Shown piece by piece: positions 45,176 to 55,153 of a stretch of DNA of 64,000 nucleotides. The first letter of the stretch is position 1; each line of letters opens with the position of its first letter. Source of the DNA: Saprospirales bacterium (GTDB taxonomy: Bacteria; Bacteroidota; Bacteroidia; Chitinophagales; Saprospiraceae); assembly GCA_016711045.1 (NCBI GenBank), contig JADJTT010000002.1, forward strand, positions 310,001-374,000, given 5' to 3'. The notes under the pieces are model-generated. The model was given only the letters and a program-made list of their open reading frames with translations. It had not been told where the DNA came from and did not search any database. A program made the position numbers and the translations under genes.

Positions 45176-47356
45176 ATGGATAAATTTTACACGCCGCTGC
45201 CTTCCCGTTTTCTGCGCCCCTTTACTGGTTTTATGCTCCTCTTCCTGCTTGGGGTAACTTTTGATCTCGGAGCTCAATGCAACAACATCAATCAGGTCAG
45301 CTTTACGCCGGCCGATACGACCCATTGCGGCTACCCCCTGACCCTCGATTTCCAATCGACGAGCTCGGTCGATTCGACGCCGGTGTTCCTGATCGCTAAA
45401 ACGTCTCCGCCGAATTTTAAGTCGAACTTCTCCTTCAGCTTTCCTACAACGAACACAGGTTGTTACTACTACCTGGAAATTGAAGGGATTTTCACCCTCT
45501 GGTCCAATACGGACGACTATTATGACGCCTTCGGCAAATTCGATATCACTACGAATCAGCTGATCTCCGCGGGCCTCCCCAATGCATTGGCTATTACGCC
45601 TCCGCTTTTTAAGTTGCCCAGCACCTTCTCCACTGGCCATGTGTACCGCTATTACTACCAGGGCAACGGCTCTAACATCACGGTAAACTTTAACGACAAT
45701 CTCCTCAACGACAATTCGGGCTCCATGACCTTCTCCTGGTATGTCGTGCCCTGCTTTTCGACTTCCTGGGAATTTGGGGATGGCGGCACCTCCACCGAGA
45801 CGAATGTTTCTCATACCTATACAAGCCCTGGTACCTACCCGGTGACCCTCACGGTGACCAACGAACTGGACGGATGCAGCGAAGCATTCAACGGGTTGGT
45901 CAATGTCTACCCCGTGGAGGCAACCAACCTGGCGGCCACCTTATGTGCAGGTGAGAGCTATACGCTGGGGAGCAACATCTATACGGAATCGGGAATCTAT
46001 TCGGAAGTGTTCACTACCTACCTGGGTTGCGACAGCACGGTCACCCTCGACCTTCTGGTGCTGGATCCGGCCGCTTCGATCCTTCCTCCTTCCACCATCG
46101 ACTGCAATAATGCGACCATTACCCTGGATGGCTCCAATTCCTCCGGCGGACCAGGCGTTACCTACCAATGGACCGGCCCCGCACCGGGTTGCATACTCGG
46201 AAATTCCACCCAGCCCACGATAACGGTTGGCTGTGCTGGGACGTATTCCCTGCAAGTAACGAAAACGGCAGCCGATGGAACCCAATGTTCGGCTACCGCA
46301 CAGGTGAGCGTTCTGGAAAACCTGGAAACACCCCTTATCGAGCTAGACGAAACCGTAGACTTCCCCTGTGACGCTTCGGAAATAGAGCTGACAGCCATCG
46401 TGACGAGCTCCAGTCCTAATCTCACTTACAACTGGCAATCCGCCACGGGAATGATCCTGTCCGGCGCCAATACCCCTACCGTTACGATCGGGAGCGCGGG
46501 CGTATACCAGCTGGAAGTATTCAATATCGACAACGGCTGCTCGGCGACCGGGGAGGTCACGGTGACGGGCGCCCCGGCTATGCACCTCAGTTGGGAAGCG
46601 ATCGCTCCAGACTGCTTGAACCCGACCGGAACGATCACGATCAGCGTGGCTTCCGGCGGAGAACCCCCTTTCCTCTACTCCATTGATGGCGGAAACCAAT
46701 TTCAGCAGGAATCCACTTTCCATGAGTTGGATGCGGGCGCTTACGCGATCGTGGTACAGGATGCTACGGGGTGTGAAACGGAACCGGAGCTTGTACTACT
46801 TGAAGCGGTGATACCCATAATGGTGGAAATTGATGCAGAAGCTTCCATTTATCCCGGGGAATCCTATCAATTGGAAGCCTCGGTCAACCTACCTACCGAT
46901 CAGCTCGATTCCATTCAGTGGACGCCTTCGGAGTCCTTGAGTTGTAGCGATTGCCTGGACCCCATCGCTTCGCCGGTTTCGACCACGGAGTATCTGGTGG
47001 AAGTATGGGATGTGCACGGATGTTATGCATCCGCTACGGTGCTCGTGGTGGTAGAGATCTCCTCCGTGTATGCGCCTAACACATTCACTCCCGACGGAGA
47101 CGGTATCAACGACCATTTCATGCTTTTAAGCCGGCCGGGAAGCGTAGCTAATGTCCGGTCATTCAGGATATTCAACAGATGGGGCCAGGAGGTCTTCTAC
47201 CACAGCAATTTCCTCCCCAACGACCCCGTATATGCATGGAATGGCATTTTTAAGGGCGAAAAAATGGCTTCTGACGTGTACGCCTGGTTTGCGGAAGTGG
47301 AGTTTGCGGATGGCAAGTTGGAGCTATTGAAAGGCGAAGTGACGTTGTTGCGGTAG
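45176..47356 (+). CDS. Secreted PKD-type protein with type B sorting domain
   Basis: The 726-residue product has an N-terminal signal segment (FTGFMLLFLLGVTFDLGAQ). A beta-rich domain follows, then a PKD-like domain at about residues 190-245 (SWEFGDGGTSTETNVSHTYTSPGTYPVTLTV). Further Ig-like repeats rich in CDSTVTLDL and cysteine pairs come next. The C-terminus is the type B (gliding-motility-associated, CHU_C) domain: VYAPNTFTPDGDGINDHF and FNRWGQEVFY. It is therefore a type IX cargo likely bound at the cell surface. Start ATG 45176 is taken because it precedes the signal segment. Confidence 0.88.
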   Translation: MDKFYTPLPSRFLRPFTGFMLLFLLGVTFDLGAQCNNINQVSFTPADTTHCGYPLTLDFQSTSSVDSTPVFLIAKTSPPNFKSNFSFSFPTTNTGCYYYLEIEGIFTLWSNTDDYYDAFGKFDITTNQLISAGLPNALAITPPLFKLPSTFSTGHVYRYYYQGNGSNITVNFNDNLLNDNSGSMTFSWYVVPCFSTSWEFGDGGTSTETNVSHTYTSPGTYPVTLTVTNELDGCSEAFNGLVNVYPVEATNLAATLCAGESYTLGSNIYTESGIYSEVFTTYLGCDSTVTLDLLVLDPAASILPPSTIDCNNATITLDGSNSSGGPGVTYQWTGPAPGCILGNSTQPTITVGCAGTYSLQVTKTAADGTQCSATAQVSVLENLETPLIELDETVDFPCDASEIELTAIVTSSSPNLTYNWQSATGMILSGANTPTVTIGSAGVYQLEVFNIDNGCSATGEVTVTGAPAMHLSWEAIAPDCLNPTGTITISVASGGEPPFLYSIDGGNQFQQESTFHELDAGAYAIVVQDATGCETEPELVLLEAVIPIMVEIDAEASIYPGESYQLEASVNLPTDQLDSIQWTPSESLSCSDCLDPIASPVSTTEYLVEVWDVHGCYASATVLVVVEISSVYAPNTFTPDGDGINDHFMLLSRPGSVANVRSFRIFNRWGQEVFYHSNFLPNDPVYAWNGIFKGEKMASDVYAWFAEVEFADGKLELLKGEVTLLR

Positions 47357-47387
47357 TAGCTCAGTCGGCGGTTTGAACTGACTTTAC

Positions 47388-48398
47388 TCACCTATTCACT
47401 ATCGCAGATACCTTTGAACCGATCAATTCAATAGCCCTCATAAGTTTTTCATGGGGTATGCCCACATCCATCTGAAAGGTAAACCGGGATATGCCTCCAA
47501 GGGCTTCGCTGTGCTGAAGTATTTTGGCAGCAACTTCCTCCGGATCGGCCACAAGCAAGGCGCCTGTGGGGCCATTTTGAGCGTCAAACCTCGCTCTCGT
47601 AACGGGTGGAAACCCCCGTTCTTTTCCTATTTGCGTAAACATTTCCGCGTAGCCCGGATAATAATCTTCCACCGCTTCTGCTTTGGTATTGGCCACGTAG
47701 CCGAGCGAGTGCAGGCCCACTTTTAATTGTGCGGGCGGATAGCCGGCCTTTTCCCCTGCTTGCCTGTATAGATCTATCAAGGGCCTGAACCGGTGCGTTT
47801 CGCCTCCAATCACTGCCACCATGAGGGGCAATCCGAGTGTTCCTGCCCGTACAAAAGAAGCGGGCGTGCCGCCTACCCCGATCCAAATGGGTAGTTTCTT
47901 TTGCATCGGCCGTGGATAGATCGCCTGGTTATGGAGCGCGGGCCGAAATTTACCCGCCCAATTCACCACCTCATTGTCCCGGATCTGGAGTAAAAGGTCC
48001 AATTTCTCTGTAAAAAGCGCATCGTAGTCTTCCAGGTTTAGACCAAATAAGGGGAACGACTCAATAAATGAGCCCCGGCCTGCGACTATTTCAGCCCTGC
48101 CTTTCGAGATCAGATCCAGGGTGGCGAAATTTTGAAAAACCCGGACCGGATCGGCCGCACTGAGCACGGTAACGGCACTGGTTAAAATAATCCGGTTGGT
48201 GCGGGAAGCGGCGGCGGCAAGTATCATGGACGGGGCAGAGTCCAGAAACTCTTTCCGGTAGTGTTCGCCAATACCGAATACATCCAGGCCCACTTGATCC
48301 GCAAGTTCGATGCGTTCCAGTAGTTCGCTCAGTGCCTGCGCATGGCTTACGTTTGAATTTGATGGCGCCGCTGCGAAGCTGTCTATTCCTATTTCCAT
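47388..48398 (-). CDS. LLM class flavin-dependent oxidoreductase
   Basis: The 336-residue product belongs to the luciferase-like monooxygenases. Its N-terminus (MEIGIDSF) leads to VGLDVFGIGEHYRKEFLDSAPSMILAAAASRTNRI, and TVLSAADPVRVFQNFATLDLISKGRAEIVAGRGSF is the classic flavin-binding signature. It uses FMN and oxygen on an unknown substrate. ATG 48398 starts the family's usual N-terminus; an upstream in-frame ATG at 48470 would translate a hairpin and is rejected. Confidence 0.9.
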   Translation of the reverse strand: MEIGIDSFAAAPSNSNVSHAQALSELLERIELADQVGLDVFGIGEHYRKEFLDSAPSMILAAAASRTNRIILTSAVTVLSAADPVRVFQNFATLDLISKGRAEIVAGRGSFIESFPLFGLNLEDYDALFTEKLDLLLQIRDNEVVNWAGKFRPALHNQAIYPRPMQKKLPIWIGVGGTPASFVRAGTLGLPLMVAVIGGETHRFRPLIDLYRQAGEKAGYPPAQLKVGLHSLGYVANTKAEAVEDYYPGYAEMFTQIGKERGFPPVTRARFDAQNGPTGALLVADPEEVAAKILQHSEALGGISRFTFQMDVGIPHEKLMRAIELIGSKVSAIVNR

Positions 48399-48419
48399 TT
48401 GGGGTTGAATTTGTACAGT

Positions 48420-48462
48420 AATAAAGTGGTTCGCCAGTCTTCGTCTGACAAACCACTTTATT
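48420..48462 (-). terminator. Hairpin upstream of LLM gene, likely terminator of VOC gene
   Basis: Arms of about 18 bases (48420-48438 with 48444-48462, several mismatches) surround the loop. It lies between the VOC stop and the LLM start on the minus strand. Confidence 0.5.
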
Positions 48463-48582
48463 TCCAGCATGGTTAATCGGACTTACGCACTTGCGAAGAA
48501 AAAAAACTTTAAAAATCTTCGGATACGCGTTATGCGTAACTACTGGTTAATTTAAAAAAGTCAGACCATCTCATGTAATGGA

Positions 48583-48936
48583 TTAAGAATGGATCGCCTG
48601 ACCAATGAATAAAAGCGTATTTGTTTGCGGTATCTCGATATGTATTTCCCGCATACCATAATCACGGTCAAATGGCTCCCTGACCTTCAACCCTTTCAAG
48701 TTGTCTTTAATGGTGATCCAAAGTTCGTCCACGTTATCCACCTCCATGTAAAATTCCATCTGCCCAATATCTTCGCCTGCGGGCAGTATGTGAACCGTCA
48801 GATTGTTCTTTTCGTAAATGCCATATTCGGCGGTGTCCATCACCGTGGTAAAACCCAGCACTTTGCAAAAGAATTCACCTGTTTCCGCCAAGCGAAAGGA
48901 AGGAATCATAGGGCTGATGAATAATGTGTGGTACAT
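48583..48936 (-). CDS. VOC-superfamily (glyoxalase/bleomycin resistance) protein
   Basis: The 117-residue product has one VOC-type beta-alpha-beta fold. It reads FISPMIPSFRLAETGEFFCKVLGFTTVMDT, then GQMEFYMEVDNVDELWITI and REIHIEIPQTNTLLFIGQ. Metal ligands are not fully clear from the sequence. Family members include glyoxalases, dioxygenases and drug-binding proteins. It lies upstream of the LLM gene. Confidence 0.78.
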   Translation of the reverse strand: MYHTLFISPMIPSFRLAETGEFFCKVLGFTTVMDTAEYGIYEKNNLTVHILPAGEDIGQMEFYMEVDNVDELWITIKDNLKGLKVREPFDRDYGMREIHIEIPQTNTLLFIGQAIHS

Positions 48937-48978
48937 GGCGTTTGGTTATTTGTTTTCTTCTTCCGTCTGGATTTCGTT

Positions 48979-49716
48979 TTAAAGGGAACTTCCGTCACCT
49001 TTCAGCACCCTTTCTTCCCACTTTTGCACATCGACCCCTTTTATGAGCAACCACAGGGCGAGTCCTAATTCTGCAAAGAAAGCGGGCAAAATGATCCAGG
49101 GAAAAAGGTATTTGCCGGCAAAAGCAGGGGCCAGTATCTGCGCTAAACTAAAAACCACATACCCCCAGCCACCGATGACCAGCAGTATGCCAATGGTTTT
49201 GGGCAGGTATCCCGACCTGTGTATCAGGTGACCGAACAGGATACAGCAGCAACCGAACAGCAACAGGCTGACGCCATATCCCAGGCTATGCACCTGGAGC
49301 GACATGTACGCCAGTTCATGCAATTGCCCGGGTTCAAAGACCGTTTGGGAGCCCGCTCGCCCCAGGACAACCAGTGCGGCGATTTCAAACAACTTGGTCA
49401 CGCCATAGATGCTGATGAACGACAGCCTGAAAAACGCAGCGACCAACGCCAGATTCCGGTGCACCGGCTTGAGCAGCACATACAGGATCATCGCCAACGA
49501 AATATCGCACACCACCGTGAGCATTTCTCCTGCCAACCCCAACCGGAACAGGGTCTCAGAACCCTGTATATTGGCGGCGGTAGTGGCAGGGTCGCCCCAT
49601 ACGATGAGGCTGCCCCGCACGAATATTTCGCCAAAGCCGGCGGCGACGATAATGAATAGATAGAGTATCCCGCCGATGCGAGTGTAAGTTTGTGGAGAAG
49701 TTTTTTCAACAAGCAT
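48979..49716 (-). CDS. DUF4386 membrane protein
   Basis: The 245-residue product has about six membrane helices. It matches the DUF4386 pattern: RIGGILYLFIIVAAGFGEIFVRG near the N-terminus, LVAAFFRLSFISIYG in the middle, and the conserved LIHRSGYLPKTIGILLVIGGWGY. Function is unknown. It is 42 bases upstream of the VOC gene on the same strand. Confidence 0.82.
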   Translation of the reverse strand: MLVEKTSPQTYTRIGGILYLFIIVAAGFGEIFVRGSLIVWGDPATTAANIQGSETLFRLGLAGEMLTVVCDISLAMILYVLLKPVHRNLALVAAFFRLSFISIYGVTKLFEIAALVVLGRAGSQTVFEPGQLHELAYMSLQVHSLGYGVSLLLFGCCCILFGHLIHRSGYLPKTIGILLVIGGWGYVVFSLAQILAPAFAGKYLFPWIILPAFFAELGLALWLLIKGVDVQKWEERVLKGDGSSL

Positions 49717-49735
49717 AGAACGTTTCTTTAATCAA

Positions 49736-49770
49736 AAGAATCCCCGAGGCGCTGTCTCGGGGAATTCTTT
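49736..49770 (-). terminator. Terminator after the DUF3224 gene
   Basis: On the minus strand an AAGAATTCCCCGAG-type stem is followed by TTTTGATT. It lies between the DUF3224 stop and the DUF4386 start. Confidence 0.7.
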
Positions 49771-49930
49771 AGATTAAAAATACAAGCTTCGATTTTCAAA
49801 GAATAAAAAAACCGACGGGCGGCATTTTTGACCTGTCTAATATGGGAAAGAGGCTGACAAGCAACTACCTAGTTATTCCTTTCGATCAAATCTTTTAGAA
49901 TAAAGTCTGATGAAACCTTTCCTTTTGCGC

Positions 49931-50323
49931 TCACGCTAACGAATAATCAAATTCATAATAATGCTTCCCATCCTCCATGAGGATCTGTATACTCCCCGAC
50001 AGGCCCTTTAACTCTCCCGTTCCTGAATCCGGCACGACCTCGAGGATCAGGCGGTTTTCGCCCCGGTTCATTATTCCGAAATGCTGGAGCACAAAACTTC
50101 CTGCCTTGCCATTCAGGGTCCCGCGTACCTGTTCGACCGCCACGTACCCGGCAGAGCCCTTGGTATCTGTCATGGCGCTAAGCATTTCTCCGTTGCTCTG
50201 CCCGGAAAGGTCGCCATAGAACCTCTTATCGATTGACATTCGTCCCAGTTGAATGCCGTCCGTACCATCCTGCGAAAACCCAAGGGGCTTCAGCTTTACT
50301 TCAAAGGTTCCTTTGATTTTCAT
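49931..50323 (-). CDS. DUF3224 family protein
   Basis: The 130-residue product is a single small beta-barrel-like domain. It has the DUF3224 pattern (FEVKLKPLGFS, RMSIDKRFYGDLSGQSNGEMLSA, AGYVAVEQVRGTLNGKAGSFVLQHFG). No signal peptide is seen. The function of this family is unknown. It lies 214 bases before the DUF4386 gene on the same strand. Confidence 0.85.
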   Translation of the reverse strand: MKIKGTFEVKLKPLGFSQDGTDGIQLGRMSIDKRFYGDLSGQSNGEMLSAMTDTKGSAGYVAVEQVRGTLNGKAGSFVLQHFGIMNRGENRLILEVVPDSGTGELKGLSGSIQILMEDGKHYYEFDYSLA

Positions 50324-50395
50324 AATGGATTGATTTTTGGTTACCTATTTTACGCACAAACAACTTCATCACGTCTAACAACCACTCACCCCCGA

Positions 50396-50425
50396 CCCCT
50401 CTCTCCAAAGAAGAGGGGAGCTTTT
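50396..50425. repeat. Short hairpin with T-run in divergent gap
   Basis: CCCCTCT (50396-50402) pairs with AGAGGGG (50412-50418) and is followed by AGCTTTTT. It lies between divergent genes, so it terminates neither; it resembles C-rich intergenic repeats common in Bacteroidota. Confidence 0.5.
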
Positions 50426-50512
50426 TGAGCCTTAAATATAAGGTGAATGCGTAACATCAATGATTAATTTTGTCGCACTTCGTATCCCTAAAAGTGGTAG
50501 ATTAGCTGAATG

Positions 50513-51227
50513 ATGACCACGTTTAGGCTGATGGTTCTGTTGTGTATGGCATGGGTTCCCCCACAACTAGTGTATGCCAGAAACGAACCTTCTCGACATC
50601 CGAAGTGTAGCAGATTCCGTTTATGGCCTGAATGACCTGCTGATTAACGGCAGGATGTATAACAAAACCCACTCGAAGGGCGAATGGCCACCCCTATTTT
50701 CCCGAAGAAACCTTCTCTCCCGGAGCCGTATTTGTCAAGGGGGAAAAATTTGACCACCTTCTGGTCAATTACGATGCGGTACTCGACGAACTGGTCCTGG
50801 AGGCCCGTGAATCATTGCCCTGGGGCAAATACCTTGTACTGAATAACAAATTGGTCGACTCCTTTCTGATCGGTGATCGCAGGTTTGTCCAGGTGAATAC
50901 CCTTCCGGTAAATACGGCTGGCCGGATATACCTGGAAAAAGTATTCGAAGGCCAATTCTCGCTCTTTGCCACGCATCAAAAAATTTTCAAATCAGAATAT
51001 AGCCAATTTAACCCCAACGGAATTTTCCTGGCAAGTCCGGCCACCTACCTGATCCTGGACAATGGCTCCTTCTACGAGGTGACTCGCAAAAAACAGTGGC
51101 TGGATTATTTTATTGACCATAAAAAGAGCTTAAAAATTACCTTCACAAGCATAAGATCAAACTGAGAAAAGCGAATTTCGAACAACTAAAACAGGTAGCT
51201 GCTTTTTGCAATGGGTTTTACAGATAA
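50513..51227 (+). pseudogene. Exported protein upstream of TonB receptor, three frameshifts
   Basis: ATG 50513 starts a signal peptide (TTFRLMVLLCMAWVPPQLVYA). The mature protein is spread over three frames: NLLDIRSVADSVYGLNDLLINGR, then GHPYFPEETFSPGAVFVKGEKFDHL, then QLKQVAAFCNGFYR. Removing a G at about 50585, removing a G at 50678-50680 and adding an A at 51121-51125 would give one continuous protein of about 237 residues. It ends overlapping the start of the TonB receptor gene by 17 bases, so it is the first gene of that operon. I do not recognise the family. Either true decay or clustered sequence errors is possible. Confidence 0.62.
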
Positions 51228-54005
51228 ATTATTCATTCTTATCTCTTTTTTACTACTGGCATTATTGCTCCCTGAAAGCACTTTTGCCCAACACGATCCC
51301 CTGCTTTCTTCGGAAAGCTACGCCGATCTGAACTGGTCCGATTTTGTAAAAAAGGTGGAAGCAAACTATCCTGTTCGGTTTTTTTACCGGGATGAGTTAT
51401 TTCAAGAGGATAAAAAATTCAGTTTGAAGAGCCGGAGGAGCACCTGCACCAACTCCTGGCAAAATATCTCTCCGACACCGGTATCGCCTTTTCATTCGAC
51501 CTACATGGAAACTTGTTTTTTGAAAAAAAAGACAAGATCTACACAGCGCTGCCTCCTGATTTTTTTTCGGTGAAAGCACCGCGTGGGGATACCAGCGAAA
51601 TCGGAACTCAAAACCCCACGGAAGCTTTTCTCGAAACGAGCAGTGAATTTGTGGAAAAATCCATTACCATTGGGAATGAAAAGAGGGGGCCGGGGAACGA
51701 ATAGCGACAATAAGCGGCTTCATAACCAATGAGAATGACGGCACACCCATTGTTGGCGCTACCTTTCTCCACACCCAAAGCGGGACCGGTACAGCCACCG
51801 ATGAATCGGGGTTTTACCGCATCCAACTCAAAAAGGGAAGCCATACGGTGGAGGTGAGCAGCCTGAACCACGAACAAAAGAAATTTGAACTCGTAATTTT
51901 GTCCTCTGGCAAACTCGACCTGACATTGAGGCCCAAAGCCTTTTTACTCAATAGCGTCGTGGTTAGTTCGGAGCGATACAACAACGTTTCCGGCTCGCAA
52001 ATGGGGTTTGAAAACATCGCCGTTAAAGATATCAAATCGATCCCAATGGTATTGGGAGAAGGGGATGTACTGAAAGTCGTTCAGCTCCTCCCGGGTGTGC
52101 AAAGCGTGGGGGAAGGATCCGCCGGGTTTAATGTGCGGGGAAGTCCTGCCGACCAGAACCTTTTCTATATTGACAATATACCGATTTACAATACCTCCCA
52201 TTTTCTGGGGTTCTTTTCCGTATTTAACTCGGACGCCATCAGGTCGTTTTCCATCCTGAAAAGTAGCATTCCTGCCAATTACGGGGGCAGATTGGCTTCT
52301 ATCCTGGAAGTGCAGTCCAAAACGGGCAACCGGAAAAAGTTTTCTGCACGCGGAGGTATCAGTCCGATCACTGGAAATGTAATGGTAGAAGGACCTATTG
52401 TCAAAGAAAAAGCAAGTTATTTGCTGAGTTACAGGTCTACTTATTCCGACTGGGTCCTCAAGCTCATAAAAGACGAGAACCTGCAAAGCAGCAGTGCCCG
52501 TTTTGCAGATGTCTTAGCCAATGTGTCGGTAGAATTAAATAAAAATAACCAGTTAAAATTGCTGGGGTATTACAGCACGGATGATACGAAGCTGGCGGGC
52601 AGTTTCAACTATTTTTATGAAAACAAAGGCGCCTCGCTAAATTGGAGGAGGTTTATCAAAAATAAACACAGCCTGGATGTGGACCTGGTGCAATATCACT
52701 ACAACTCGGTAACTGAAGACCAACAAGTGGAGTCTGCTGCCTACCTGCAAAAAAACAGCCTGGATCACACCGCCCTAAATGCAACACTTACCGTGCGCCC
52801 GGCCAACCGCCTTACGCTGCTATTCGGGGGTAATTCCAATTTGTACCGGCTGAACAAAGGCTCCATCGCCCCCATCGGCACTAAAAGTCTTATTGAAGGG
52901 TTGCAGCTGGGCTATGAAAAAGGCCTGGAATCCGCCCTGTTTGCACACGCAGAATGGCAGGTCAGCCCTGCACTGAGTGTGCATGCGGGCATCCGGTACA
53001 ATGTGTTCAATTACCTCGGACCGGCAGAAATATTTGAATACGAGGCCCTGCAGGTAAAAGACGCGAACTCCATTACAGACACCCTGGTGTATCGTGAAAA
53101 TGAAAATATTGTCACCTACAAAGATCCTGATTTTCGGGTGGCTTCCAGGTTCACGGTCCTGCCCGGTTTATCCCTGAAATTTTCGTACAACAGGCTGCAT
53201 CAATACCTCTTCCTCCTTTCCAATACCGTTGCCCTGGCCCCTTCCGACCGGTGGAAACTGGTCGATCCGAATATCAAGCCGATGAAAGGAGATCAATTTT
53301 CTATCGGCGGGTATGCCAACCTGTGGAACAATCGATTTGAAGTTTCTGCCGAAACCTATTACAAAAAGGTGGAAAACCAGGTAGAGTTTCGCGATGGAGC
53401 CAATTTGTTGATCAGCGAAGTACCCGAATGGGATATTTTGCCCGGCAGATTGAACGCATACGGAGTAGAGGTGATGATCAAAAACACGGGGAGACCTGAA
53501 TGGCTGGTTGAACTATACCTACTCAAAATCCAGTGTGGTGGTAAACAACAAGACAACCGGAGCACAGGTGAATTTTGGGGAACCTTTTCCTTCCAATTAC
53601 GACAAACCGCATTCGGTAAATCTGGTGACCAATTACCGGTTTACCCGGCGGTTTGAGATGTCTTTCAATTTTGTCTATTCCACCGGAAGGCCGATAACCC
53701 TTCCGGCAGGCGTTTATTTTTTGGACGGTTACCAGGTCATTCATTATTCCAAAAGAAATGAATACCGGATCCCCGATTATCTTCGATTTGATCTGTCGGC
53801 AAAACTGGAGGGAAACCTGTCGGCTAAAAAAGCGATACACGGTACCTGGATCTTCTCCATTTACAATCTGGCAGGACGCAAAAATGCCTTTTCCGTTTAT
53901 TTTACGAATGAGAAAAACGTGGTTAAAGGATACAAGTTATCCATCTTTGGAGCCCCTATTTTTTCCGTCACGTATAAATTCAAACTTGGCAGCTATGAAG
54001 AATAA
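51211..54005 (+). pseudogene. TonB-dependent outer membrane receptor, three frameshifts
   Basis: The gene encodes a receptor of about 930 residues. Its signal peptide (KLFILISFLLLALLLPESTFAQ) is followed by a secretin/FecR-type N-domain (NWSDFVKKVEANYPVRFFY). A carboxypeptidase-like regulatory domain (GFITNENDGTPIVGATFL), a plug (IPMVLGEGDVLKVVQLLPGVQSV) and a 22-strand-type barrel end in YKFKLGSYEE. Breaks lie near 51423-51425 (one base missing), at G5 51685-51689 (one missing) and at about 53510 (one extra). All segments are otherwise intact. It heads the DUF4249/MG-like operon. The N-domain could signal to an anti-sigma factor, but none is adjacent. Confidence 0.78.
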
Positions 54006-55152
54006 GGGGATTACCTTCTTTTTGCTCTTACTGATCTTACCGTTTCAATGCGTAGATCCTTTCTCTCCGGAGTTGAAGGACAACGACAATCTGCTTGTCA
54101 TAGAGGGGGTTATCACCAATGAACCCGGGCCTTATGTGGTGAAAATTTCCACGACCACAGGAATCAATGAATCCATCCAGCAACCGGTTGAAGGTGCGCA
54201 GGTGAGGTTAATGGAACAAGGAGGAGCCCAGGAGCTGCTAGTAGAAACAGCCCCCGGAAATTACGAAACGAGTCCTTCCGGCATGCGGGGGGTGGTTGGA
54301 AAAAGCTACAAGATCTCGGTCATTACGGCCGAAGGTGTGGAATACGAGTCGACCTATGAAAAAATGCGGCCCCCGGAAGCGATAGATACGGTCTATGCCG
54401 TAGTCGAAAGCAGAGCCGATCTGAGTGTTTCTTATGACATCATGGGGTATCAGTTTTACCTCGACGCATCCCTACAAAACGAAGAGAATAGCTATTTCCT
54501 TTGGAAATTGACGGAAACCTATAAATTCAATGTAGATTTTTTTATCCCTTCTTACTATGCAGGACAAATCCTGCCCTTTCCAAACCCGGACTCCTTATTC
54601 ACCTGCTACAAAACCGAGGATGTCAAAGACATTTTCACCTTTAATACAGAAAGGCTGACCGCCCCCCAGATCCAAGGTTTGCCCCTCCATTATGTCGATA
54701 CGGGAACCCGAAAGCTCTATTTGAGGTATAGCTTGCTGATAAAACAGTATTCCATCAGCAAAGAAGCCAATGAATTTTGGGAAAATATAAAAAAGCAAAA
54801 CTCCGGGCTCGGGGCTTTATACGCGATACAGCCTTTCCAGATCCGGGGAAATATCAGAAACGTGCTCGATGAAGAGGAGGCCGTACTGGGTTACTTTATG
54901 GCAGCGGGGTATACGGAAAACCGGATCTTTGTCAACCGGCCCCCCGGGGTAGCATTCCATTATCCCAAATGTGAGATAGGAGAGCCCGGACCTTTTGATC
55001 TGGCTCCTCTCTGGCATTCCAAGCCATCGTCATGGCCCATCTATTTGAGCCAAGACCCCGATGGTGGTCCCATCAAAGTGCTCAGCAAGCTTTGTGTGGA
55101 TTGCAGGGCGCATGGCGCTGCCCTTGAAAAACCGGACTTTTGGATTGAATAA
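53995..55152 (+). CDS. DUF4249 outer-membrane-associated protein
   Basis: The 385-residue product has a signal peptide with a possible lipobox-like end (LLLLILPFQCVDPF). DUF4249 features follow: DNLLVIEGVITNEPGPYVVKISTT, then a cysteine-rich C-terminal part (KLCVDCRAHG). DUF4249 genes are usually next to TonB receptors in Bacteroidota, and presumably form part of the uptake complex. The start overlaps the receptor stop by 11 bases, which supports translational coupling. ATG 53995 gives the signal peptide. Confidence 0.85.
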   Translation: MKNKGITFFLLLLILPFQCVDPFSPELKDNDNLLVIEGVITNEPGPYVVKISTTTGINESIQQPVEGAQVRLMEQGGAQELLVETAPGNYETSPSGMRGVVGKSYKISVITAEGVEYESTYEKMRPPEAIDTVYAVVESRADLSVSYDIMGYQFYLDASLQNEENSYFLWKLTETYKFNVDFFIPSYYAGQILPFPNPDSLFTCYKTEDVKDIFTFNTERLTAPQIQGLPLHYVDTGTRKLYLRYSLLIKQYSISKEANEFWENIKKQNSGLGALYAIQPFQIRGNIRNVLDEEEAVLGYFMAAGYTENRIFVNRPPGVAFHYPKCEIGEPGPFDLAPLWHSKPSSWPIYLSQDPDGGPIKVLSKLCVDCRAHGAALEKPDFWIE

Positions 55153-55153
55153 T

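Noticed and set aside
45122..45814. 230-residue frame antisense to the PKD protein
   Set aside because: It opposes a clear secreted protein gene and has low-complexity Arg/Gly-rich sequence.
48399..48470. Upstream start of the LLM oxidoreductase at 48470
   Set aside because: The extra 24 residues would translate the hairpin at 48420-48462, and the family's usual N-terminus begins at 48398.
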